From positions 145,728 through 162,578 of the forward strand of contig DEMD01000009.1 of assembly GCA_002354735.1 (NCBI GenBank): DNA of 16,851 bases, given 5' to 3'. This document shows, piece after piece, positions 7,822-13,389 of the stretch. The DNA is from Gammaproteobacteria bacterium UBA2679. GTDB taxonomy: Bacteria; Pseudomonadota; Gammaproteobacteria; Pseudomonadales; Oleiphilaceae. The notes under the pieces were generated by a model. The model was not told where the DNA came from, ran no database searches, and saw only the letters and a list, made by a program, of their open reading frames with translations. A program made the position numbers and the translations under genes. Numbering within the stretch: the stretch's first letter is position 1; each line of letters starts with the position of its first letter.

Positions 7822-8833
7822 GCCTGTGTTGAGCTCTTCTGTTAACCAGCCGAACACCCCGGCCAATGTGGTCGTATGGCTAAGTCTGTTGCTGATCACC
7901 GCCTGTAGCAGCACACCGGAAAGACCAGCGTGGCTGGATAGCGCCGAATCATCATATCCGGCCGTGACCCACCTGACAGCGACAGGCTCAGCCGATGATC
8001 GGCAAACTGCTGCAGACCGGGCGATCAGCAATCTGGCGAAGATATTCGAAGTGAACGTCCAGGAATCTTCGACAGACTTCAGCAGCGCCCAGGTCAATGC
8101 TGTTCAGGGTCAACAGCAGATTACCAACGAACAGAAAATCACCCGGGCAGTCAGCACCGAAACACGGCAGGTGCTGCAAGGCGCTCAGGTCGTCGAGTAT
8201 TGGCAGAATGAGCAGGGACAGGTTCATGCTTTGGCGGTACTGGCCAAACAGCCTGCAGCGAATCGCTTCCGCCAGGCCATACTGGCGGCTGATGGTGAAA
8301 TAAAGGATCTGATTGGCTATGCCAGTACCACGGCCAGCAATCCATTGTCCGCGCTCGGGGCCTTGAAGCGCGCTCGTTCCGCACAGATTCAGCGAGATCA
8401 GCTGAACCAGCGACTGATGATCGTCGCCGACGGTCGCGGCATCAAGAGTCAGCATGACCAGGCGTCAATGGATAGCCTCATTCGTAATGCGCTTGGCACC
8501 TTGCCCATAGCCGTAGAGGCCGAAGACCCATCGGTAAAGGCTGAGCTTCAGCGGGCCCTGACAAAACTTGGCGTGAAAACAGTGGCACAGTCGGACTATG
8601 TGCTGCGAGGTGCCGCTGACCTGGTACCGGTCAGCAAGCAGCAAGGCCTGTTCTGGTTGCGCGGCTCCTACGAGCTGATGCTGCAGCACAACGACACTGT
8701 TCTGGGTAAGCAACGCTGGCCGGTGAAAGTATCTGCAACCAACCAGGACCTGGTACAGCAGCGCGCACGGGATCAGCTCAATCAGAAGCTGCCTGGGTAT
8801 CTGTTCGACCTGTTGTCGAGCGAGACGGAATAG
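7811..8833 (+). CDS. LPP20-domain lipoprotein, last gene of the lipoprotein operon
   Basis: A 340-residue lipoprotein with a long polar N-terminus (residues 1-19), a hydrophobic segment 20-29, and lipobox Ile-Thr-Ala-Cys at Cys32. Residues about 38-165 have the LPP20 pattern: RPAWLDS, HLTATGSADDRQTAADRAISNLAKIFEV, and a late VEYWQNEQGQVHALAVL strand pair. This is the second LPP20 protein of the operon, so the set is bracketed by two. The C-terminal 150 residues form a separate region (from about 200: LMIVADGRG onward) that I do not recognise; its alternation of strands and an AELQRALTKLGVKTV helix suggests a small alpha/beta domain. The ATG start overlaps the COG3014 stop by 11 bases, supporting cotranscription. 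Confidence 0.82.
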   Translation: MNNKPVLSSSVNQPNTPANVVVWLSLLLITACSSTPERPAWLDSAESSYPAVTHLTATGSADDRQTAADRAISNLAKIFEVNVQESSTDFSSAQVNAVQGQQQITNEQKITRAVSTETRQVLQGAQVVEYWQNEQGQVHALAVLAKQPAANRFRQAILAADGEIKDLIGYASTTASNPLSALGALKRARSAQIQRDQLNQRLMIVADGRGIKSQHDQASMDSLIRNALGTLPIAVEAEDPSVKAELQRALTKLGVKTVAQSDYVLRGAADLVPVSKQQGLFWLRGSYELMLQHNDTVLGKQRWPVKVSATNQDLVQQRARDQLNQKLPGYLFDLLSSETE

Positions 8834-8860
8834 CCTTAGCGCCTGTCATGCGTTCGTAAC

Positions 8861-8877
8861 GCCAGGTTCATCCTGGC
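8861..8877 (+). terminator. Possible weak terminator hairpin after the lipoprotein operon
   Basis: GCCAGG and CCTGGC form a perfect 6-bp stem with a 5-base loop, 28 bases after the last stop codon. There is no T-run directly after it (only TTAGTTTGTC a few bases on), so intrinsic termination would be inefficient. It may instead be a 3'-end stabilising structure. Confidence 0.35.
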
Positions 8878-8930
8878 CCATTAGTTTGTCCTTGCACGAA
8901 ATCATCCTGTATTTCATCTGAGGACAAATT

Positions 8931-10646
8931 GTGAATCAGCATCTAAGTGCAATAGTTTCTGTCGCGTGTCTGGCAGCGAGCGCCCAGGCCCTCGCCCACA
9001 AGAATCAGGCCCACAGCCATCTCCCATCTTCGAGTTCCGCTGCCGCGGAACTGGCGAAGGGCGTCGTTTTTGTGGACAAAAACCGGAACGGTACTCGCGA
9101 TCAGGGTGAGCCTGGCATCAAGAGCGTAAGTGTTTCCAATGGGATTGACGTGGTACAGACGAATGGCCGCGGCGAGTATGAAATCAGTCTGGCACCCGAG
9201 TCAGTGCTATTCATTACCAAGCCCGCCAACTTCGATGTTCGGCTAGATGAGCACAACCTGCCCCAGAACTATTATCTCCACTACCCAGACGGCACGCCCG
9301 CTGTGGCGGACTGGCAGTACGACGTCATCGAGCCGACAGGCCCACTTCCGGCTTCCATCGACTTTGCGCTGACACCGTCGAAGGCGGAAGACCGTTTCAA
9401 CGCCATGGCGTTCGCCGATCCCCAGGCCAAAACTGAAGAAGATCAGGATATGGTACGCGAGGATGTCGTGAACGAGCTCGTAGGCAATCCGTTCAACGCC
9501 CTGTTCGGAATCGTTGCGGGCGATGTGGTTGATGACACGCTCAGTCTGTACGAACGGCATAACCGGATGTTCGCGCAAATCGGTATTCCCATGTGGAATG
9601 TGCCTGGAAATCACGACATCAACTTCGAATCGCCCAATGACAAATATGCTAATCAGACATTCACCAAGCACTTTGGCCCCACCTATTACTCGTTCGACTA
9701 CGGCCAGGTTCACGTAGTTGCGCTGGATAACGTGCAGTACAAGGGCAAGGACCAGGGTCGTTATGACAACACCATCTATCGCGGCTATATCTCCGAGGAG
9801 CAACTGCAGTGGCTCGAAAACGACCTGAAATTTGTAGCCAAAGATAAACTCATCCTGATTACGACCCACATCCCCCTCATCACCTACGCCCTTGATGGCA
9901 AAGGCGAGCGTTATGACATGGGCGATAATATCAACACGATCAACCTGGACAAGCTGATCGAGATACTCAAGCCCTTTGACAGGATCTACGCAATCGCAGG
10001 TCATGACACCAGCAACAGCTGGAAGGTCGAAATCGACCACACTCACGGCTGGTACGGCACGCCATGGATAGCACATACACTGGCAGAAGTCCGGGGCAAT
10101 GGCTGGACGAAGGGCCCACGCGACGCACGGGATGTGCGTGCAGCAACGATGCAGGACGGCAACCCGAATGGCTACTACGTCCTTCGGTTCGATGGCACCA
10201 GGGTTCAACCACGCTTTATTCCATCGGGAGAGAAAGGAAATCTGCAGCCACGCATGAGAATAGTTCTGGATCCCTTGCTTGACGGCACGACCGACGCCAA
10301 CGGCGAGATCGTCGCTATCAACAGAGGCAGGCTGAAGCCCGGCACCAAAGTGGTGGTAAACCTGTTTGATGGAGGCGAACGTGATGCAGTTGCGTTGTCA
10401 TTAGACGACGGGCGACTGACACCAATGGTAAACGTGCTTCGCACAGATCCATTCATGGAGCGTCAGAGCGCCGAATTCGCGGACACCCCAGACTCATTTT
10501 CTTCGCCCGTGCCATCGTCCCACATCTGGGAATACGCACTACCGAACGATCTGGCTCCGGGACTTCATAAAGTCGTCGTGGTATCAAAGGATGAGTTTGG
10601 CCAAAAGGCGATGGACACATTCACCTTCGAATTGCTGGCCGACTAA
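8931..10646 (+). CDS. Secreted calcineurin-like metallophosphoesterase
   Basis: A 571-residue exported protein. The start is GTG at 8931, with TGAGGA six bases upstream. A signal peptide (cleavage probably after Ala-Gln-Ala or Ala-Leu-Ala near residue 20-22) is followed by a His-rich stretch and an N-terminal beta domain with the pattern DKNRNGTRDQGEPGI (49-63), typical of SdrD-B-like/MetallophosN modules. The phosphoesterase core carries Asp163 and Gln165 (ADPQ), GDVVDD at 198-202, GNHD at 226-229 and His313 (THIP). A C-terminal beta-rich domain follows (about 430-571). The last metal motif reads GHDT at 357-360 where the superfamily usually has GHxH, so one metal-binding His appears missing. 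The substrate is unknown; a periplasmic or extracellular phosphodiesterase is the best guess. Its stop codon lies within the 190-bp repeat. Confidence 0.87.
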   Translation: MNQHLSAIVSVACLAASAQALAHKNQAHSHLPSSSSAAAELAKGVVFVDKNRNGTRDQGEPGIKSVSVSNGIDVVQTNGRGEYEISLAPESVLFITKPANFDVRLDEHNLPQNYYLHYPDGTPAVADWQYDVIEPTGPLPASIDFALTPSKAEDRFNAMAFADPQAKTEEDQDMVREDVVNELVGNPFNALFGIVAGDVVDDTLSLYERHNRMFAQIGIPMWNVPGNHDINFESPNDKYANQTFTKHFGPTYYSFDYGQVHVVALDNVQYKGKDQGRYDNTIYRGYISEEQLQWLENDLKFVAKDKLILITTHIPLITYALDGKGERYDMGDNINTINLDKLIEILKPFDRIYAIAGHDTSNSWKVEIDHTHGWYGTPWIAHTLAEVRGNGWTKGPRDARDVRAATMQDGNPNGYYVLRFDGTRVQPRFIPSGEKGNLQPRMRIVLDPLLDGTTDANGEIVAINRGRLKPGTKVVVNLFDGGERDAVALSLDDGRLTPMVNVLRTDPFMERQSAEFADTPDSFSSPVPSSHIWEYALPNDLAPGLHKVVVVSKDEFGQKAMDTFTFELLAD

Positions 10647-10826
10647 GCCCTGTTCCGCGTTGGATACAGCGCCCGGTCGGCCAGGCTGACGAACCGGGCG
10701 TCGCACATGAGGGCTGGATCGACGATCGGGAATGACTCGCCTTCGTGGACAAACCCGGACAGGAGAACATCCTTCCAGAAGCCACAGCGGCTTGGCTGAA
10801 AGCCCTTGACGTCATCATCCTTGATG
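10637..10826. repeat. Left copy of a 190-bp direct repeat
   Basis: This copy matches 12474-12663 base for base at a constant offset of 1837 except at 10732, 10763 and 10807 (3 of 190, about 98% identity). It starts in the last codons of the phosphoesterase gene and ends with GATG, after which the two sequences diverge. It flanks the left side of the two-lipoprotein segment. Confidence 0.95.
10643..10826 (-). pseudogene. Orphan 3' fragment of the terminal CheW-like gene
   Basis: Read on the minus strand this is a duplicate of the last 60 codons (residues 97-156) and stop codon of the CheW-like gene at 12480-12950. It has no start codon of its own in frame and no N-terminal half. Relative to the intact gene it has two amino-acid changes, Glu103 to Lys and Val128 to Phe, and one silent change in Leu117. 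The stop TAG is at 10643-10645, overlapping the phosphoesterase TAA (10644-10646), which probably preserves the ancestral convergent junction. It is a by-product of the duplication and is not expected to make a protein. Confidence 0.88.
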
Positions 10827-10827
10827 A

Positions 10828-10847
10828 AACCGCTGCTGCCAGCGGTT
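10828..10847 (-). terminator. Perfect 8-bp hairpin at the repeat edge, possible terminator of the cassette lipoprotein gene
   Basis: AACCGCTG and CAGCGGTT form a perfect 8-bp stem with a 4-base loop, one base inside the end of the 190-bp repeat and about 29 bases after the minus-strand lipoprotein stop at 10876. On the minus strand the stem is followed only by TCATC after its closing TT, so it is at most a weak intrinsic terminator. Its position right at the boundary could also mark a recombination end. Confidence 0.45.
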
Positions 10848-10875
10848 GGTGACCCACGAAGAGCTTTGCAAGTGC

Positions 10876-11427
10876 TTACTTCACCAAAGTTTGAAAGCGT
10901 GGATCAGACACAAGCTTGCTGATCAAACTTTGAACCGCGGGGGCGAAAGCCTGAGCAACCTGTTGACAGGCCTTATCGGCCACCCAATTGGTCGAGAACT
11001 CGTGGATGCTCTCGACTGTATAGCCTGACTCTTCCTTGGTAGAAACAGCTAGTCTCATTATCCATTTTCCCGCGCCGATACTGGAGTTGAAATCCAGCTC
11101 CTCAAGATGCCCGTTGATTACGAGCGGTGAGTTCGGATCGTAGACCCCAGCCAACTTAAGCTCATCGATGAATGCTTTCTCGATGTAAGATTCAAAGCTA
11201 CTTTTATCAGCGGTCTCTACTGGTCCTGCTGCACGACAGCCAATTGAGCTTGAGCCCGGCTTGGATGATGTAAACGAGCTGACAGCGACTGGGTTAACTT
11301 GAGCAGCTCGTATTTGATCGACGTTGGCAACTGATGCTCCATATGGATTCACATTATATCCACAAGCGGATACCGCTATTGTCAGCAACACGGGAGCAAA
11401 TAACCTCAATTTTTTACTAATCATCAT
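10876..11427 (-). CDS. Unrecognised lipoprotein (cassette gene 1)
   Basis: A 183-residue predicted lipoprotein that I do not recognise. The N-terminus has basic residues (Lys5, Lys6, Arg8), a hydrophobic core, and a lipobox Val-Ser-Ala-Cys with Cys22. The mature part has two further cysteines, Cys64 and Cys154, which could form a disulfide. Its pattern, a strand (PVAVSSF), helices (ESYIEKAFIDELKLAGVYD), a strand (PLVINGHLEELDF), another strand (KWIMRLAVST) and a C-terminal helix, faintly recalls small alpha/beta outer-membrane lipoproteins such as YajG or LpoB, but this is only a shape resemblance. The start ATG at 11427 has TAGGA five bases upstream; a second ATG is adjacent. It is in an AT-richer segment between the 190-bp repeats and has the same upstream block as the neighbouring gene. 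Confidence 0.75.
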   Translation of the reverse strand: MMISKKLRLFAPVLLTIAVSACGYNVNPYGASVANVDQIRAAQVNPVAVSSFTSSKPGSSSIGCRAAGPVETADKSSFESYIEKAFIDELKLAGVYDPNSPLVINGHLEELDFNSSIGAGKWIMRLAVSTKEESGYTVESIHEFSTNWVADKACQQVAQAFAPAVQSLISKLVSDPRFQTLVK

Positions 11428-11520
11428 AAATTTCCTACTAGTGACTGACTCAGAATTAATTTTATAACCCAGCCGATAATATGTACCTCTATTATCCGGG
11501 GCTAGAGCATTCAGAAGAGT

Positions 11521-11526
11521 AGTATA
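11521..11526 (-). promoter_or_regulatory. Predicted -10 element of cassette gene 1
   Basis: TATACT on the minus strand, within a stretch that aligns with the corresponding region of the second gene (shared CTCTNATNNANTTATACT). No good -35 hexamer is seen 16-18 bases upstream, which fits an activator-dependent promoter or another sigma factor. The leader would be nearly 90 bases. Confidence 0.45.
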
Positions 11527-11563
11527 AATGGATTAGAGGCAGGACGTGGTCGGCGGACATCAC

Positions 11564-11589
11564 ATTTGACAATTGTTGACATTTCCATC
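11564..11589 (-). repeat. Operator-like block upstream of cassette gene 1
   Basis: The plus strand reads TTGACAATTGTTGACA inside a 21-base identical match to 12368-12388; the match resumes with CCATC after a one-base gap. It contains two TTGACA hexamers exactly 10 bp apart, one helical turn, around a palindrome ACAATTGT. It ends 37 bp upstream of the predicted -10 at 11521-11526. Confidence 0.7.
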
Positions 11590-11682
11590 TATTAAAGTCA
11601 GACCTCGCGAACACTGCGAGATTAAGACAGCGTGAGTTGAGAGTGCTTGCAGTTGGTCAATCGATACCACTTCGTTCCTACC

Positions 11683-12297
11683 CTAAATACCCACAGGCTT
11701 TTTACGTTCGTGAGACTCTGGCTGTAAATCAGCAAGCACTGGAATAAGACGCTCTGCAGCTATTTCGTCGAACGCTTGGTTCATGAGACGGTTTACAACC
11801 ACTTTCCGGTCTTCGATAGGCATATGGTAGAGGGACAGCGCAGTCGTGCTATTCGCCTGATACACTAACGTTTTGACAACATTTGTGCCGGCCATGACCT
11901 CGATCTTCAGTATATGAGACTCATCGATATAGCCAGGAATAAGTAGCAATGTCGCTGCGGATAATGAAGTGCCAAGTATAGTGGCAAAATCCATTTCCTG
12001 GTCCCAAGCATAATCAATATTTAAGGTATAAGGCCAGTGCAGAAACTGAGTGTCTACCCGGCTGAAACGACCAGACGCAGCTACTGATTCAAAGATGTGG
12101 TTGACTGATTCACTTTCGGGGAATTGAACAGTCTTGGACCCATTCACGTTTAAGTTGATAGGCACGAAAAGCTGGTCCGGAGCTAGATTATGATGAATGG
12201 GAACCGACTTATGACTGGCACAACCAGCTATTCCAAGCACGACGACTACCACACCGATTCCAAACCAGGAGGCTTTTCCGTTCCCAAGGATGCTCAT
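11683..12297 (-). CDS. Unrecognised lipoprotein (cassette gene 2)
   Basis: A 204-residue predicted lipoprotein with no family I can name confidently. A strongly hydrophobic signal segment (residues 11-23) ends in a lipobox Ile-Ala-Gly-Cys with Cys26, followed by Ala-Ser. Residues 104-123 form a second hydrophobic stretch (ILGTSLSAATLLLIPGY at its core) that could be a buried strand-turn or a membrane-contacting segment. It is followed by a strand pair (HILKIEVM...NVVKTLVYQ), a layout seen in many uncharacterised proteobacterial lipoproteins. The C-terminus is charged. A GTG at 12303 opens the frame, but AAGAG sits seven bases before the ATG at 12297, so I use the ATG. Same strand as cassette gene 1, but with its own copy of the promoter/operator block, so it is probably transcribed separately and coregulated. 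Confidence 0.75.
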   Translation of the reverse strand: MSILGNGKASWFGIGVVVVVLGIAGCASHKSVPIHHNLAPDQLFVPINLNVNGSKTVQFPESESVNHIFESVAASGRFSRVDTQFLHWPYTLNIDYAWDQEMDFATILGTSLSAATLLLIPGYIDESHILKIEVMAGTNVVKTLVYQANSTTALSLYHMPIEDRKVVVNRLMNQAFDEIAAERLIPVLADLQPESHERKKPVGI

Positions 12298-12325
12298 ATC
12301 CACGCTCTTCAGAAAATAAAAACGC

Positions 12326-12331
12326 AGTATA
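12326..12331 (-). promoter_or_regulatory. Predicted -10 element of cassette gene 2
   Basis: TATACT on the minus strand, about 30 bases ahead of the ATG at 12297. The 19 bases ending here match 14 of 19 with the equivalent region before cassette gene 1. No consensus -35 lies at the usual distance. Confidence 0.5.
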
Positions 12332-12367
12332 ATTCAATCAGAGATAGGTGGAGGCTGATCAGTAGCG

Positions 12368-12394
12368 ATTTGACAATTGTTGACATTTACCATC
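12368..12394 (-). repeat. Operator-like block upstream of cassette gene 2
   Basis: Same TTGACAATTGTTGACA core as at 11564-11589, in the same orientation, with a one-base insertion before CCATC. It ends 36 bp upstream of the predicted -10. The near-equal distance to both -10 boxes argues for a regulator-binding site and against a chance repeat. Confidence 0.7.
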
Positions 12395-12473
12395 GATCTT
12401 CAGGTGCTTCTCATTCTGTCGACACCTGACAGCTGGGGCCATTGGAATATGCGAATGCGGACACTGGTAACAC

Positions 12474-12663
12474 GGCCGACTAAGCCCTGTTCCGCGTTGG
12501 ATACAGCGCCCGGTCGGCCAGGCTGACGAACCGGGCGTCGCACATGAGGGCTGGATCGACGATCGGGACTGACTCGCCTTCGTGGACAAACCCGGACAGC
12601 AGAACATCCTTCCAGAAGCCACAGCGGCTTGGCTGAAAGCCCTCGACGTCATCATCCTTGATG
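12474..12663. repeat. Right copy of the 190-bp direct repeat
   Basis: This copy is inside the intact CheW-like gene except for its first six bases. Its left end, GGCCGAC followed by TAA, is the last part of the phosphoesterase coding sequence, found here without the rest of that gene. That remnant shows that phosphoesterase and CheW-like genes were contiguous when the duplication formed. Confidence 0.95.
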
Positions 12664-12950
12664 GTGATCCGCTGCGGCGCGCTGCGGATAGCCAGACCAA
12701 TCAGGGGCGCCTCTTCGCCTGCCTGCAACAGCAGTACATGGGCCAGGTTGTTGGCGTTTCGACCGACCTGAAAAACGGGCGCAAGCACACCCTGCCACTC
12801 CAGGACGTGCTTGCATGAAGGTGGTGCCAATGGAACCGGCAGCAGGGTGGCATCAGCCACATATTCTTTTAGAGATACATCCGCGAAGGCCACGTCGCGC
12901 CCTCCCCGGGCTCTAACCAGCCAGACGTTCAGCATTGCTGTGTTGCTCAT
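12480..12950 (-). CDS. CheW-like chemotaxis protein (last gene of chemosensory operon)
   Basis: A 156-residue protein with the general layout of a CheW domain: LLPVPLAPP and HVLEWQGVLAPVFQV near residues 36-62, IGLAIRSAPQRITI at 84-97, and LSGFVHEGESVPIVDPAL at 118-135. Such proteins couple receptors to a CheA kinase; this one is divergent, so it may be an adaptor with altered binding. The start ATG at 12950 has AAGGTAGG upstream (8-base spacing) and overlaps the upstream CheW-like gene by 38 bases; an internal ATG at 12935 is a weaker option. Its last 60 codons are duplicated at 10643-10826. The intact copy keeps the full reading frame, so the duplication probably did not inactivate it. Confidence 0.8.
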   Translation of the reverse strand: MSNTAMLNVWLVRARGGRDVAFADVSLKEYVADATLLPVPLAPPSCKHVLEWQGVLAPVFQVGRNANNLAHVLLLQAGEEAPLIGLAIRSAPQRITIKDDDVEGFQPSRCGFWKDVLLSGFVHEGESVPIVDPALMCDARFVSLADRALYPTRNRA

Positions 12951-13389
12951 CGCAGTAGCCTACCTTTTCGAAGAAGTTGATGATGCGATCTACGCTGATG
13001 ACAGGCAGCCATTGGTTTTCATGCTTCAGAAGGCCGATCACGAGGGCGTAAGGGGGTAACATGAAAGACGGCAGCATCTGTAGCGTGCTTTCGCTACGCA
13101 GCTTGACCACTGAACTACAGCTCAGCGCAATGCCCATGGGGGACTCGTCCCCTGTCGATTTGAGGACAAGACAGTTCCTGTCCTGCGCCTGCACGCCCAT
13201 CGCCGGCAACAGGCCGTCCTGCAGACTGTAGACCGGATAGAGCCCGCCTTCGTAGGCCAGCCCGGCAATGCCCGCTGTCTCGCCTACGTCCTCTACAGAG
13301 GCCATGAATCTGACTTCTGCAGCCGGTAAACAAAGGCGCTGACCAGCGCATTCGAGCAGGTAGTAGTGCCGCGGTTCGATTGTATTCAT
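12913..13389 (-). CDS. CheW-like chemotaxis coupling protein
   Basis: A 158-residue single-domain protein of the CheW fold. The first strand (YYLLECAGQRLCLPAAEVRFM), a YEGGLYPVYSLQDGL strand-turn near 46-60, CLVLKSTGDESPMGIAL around 73-89, and a final VIGLLKHENQWLPVISVDRIINF follow the usual CheW order. It should bridge the chemoreceptor and the hybrid CheA kinase encoded just upstream. The ATG start overlaps the kinase stop as ATGA, so translation is coupled. Two CheW-like proteins in one operon are also known in type IV pilus (Pil-Chp) systems, where PilI and ChpC play that part; I cannot assign these to either. Confidence 0.82.
   Translation of the reverse strand: MNTIEPRHYYLLECAGQRLCLPAAEVRFMASVEDVGETAGIAGLAYEGGLYPVYSLQDGLLPAMGVQAQDRNCLVLKSTGDESPMGIALSCSSVVKLRSESTLQMLPSFMLPPYALVIGLLKHENQWLPVISVDRIINFFEKVGYCDEQHSNAERLAG

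Larger units (their letters stand above)
11428..11682. other. Intergenic region between the two cassette genes
   Basis: These 255 bases are strongly AT-rich near the gene (16 G/C in the 60 bases 11401-11460) and hold the predicted promoter and operator-like block of the first cassette gene. Also seen are a 7-bp inverted repeat GATAATA/TATTATC at 11475-11496, inside the predicted leader, and CTCGC/GCGAG at 11603-11619, which lacks a T-run. No coding sequence is evident. Confidence 0.5.

Noticed and set aside
9243..10208. Minus-strand open frame of 321 codons
   Set aside because: Antisense to the phosphoesterase, with no family features and no plausible start signal.
10621..10857. Minus-strand frame of 78 codons across the left repeat, with a similar frame at 12359-12700
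   Set aside because: The two look like related small proteins, but the likeness comes only from the 190-bp repeat read in a frame that is not the CheW-like frame.
11566..11595. Plus-strand promoter made of TTGACA and TATTAA
   Set aside because: The TTGACA hexamers read on the plus strand, but no plus-strand gene lies downstream, the -10 is poor, and at the second copy there is no -10 at all. A regulator site for the minus-strand genes fits better.
11603..11619. CTCGC/GCGAG hairpin as terminator of the second cassette gene
   Set aside because: Only 5 bp of stem, about 65 bases from the stop codon, and no T-run on either strand.
10828..12394. Integron-like gene cassettes with attC sites
   Set aside because: The hairpin and the repeated blocks lack the GTTRRRY/RYYYAAC core pairs, no integrase is seen, and the repeated blocks lie upstream of each gene next to promoter-like sequence.
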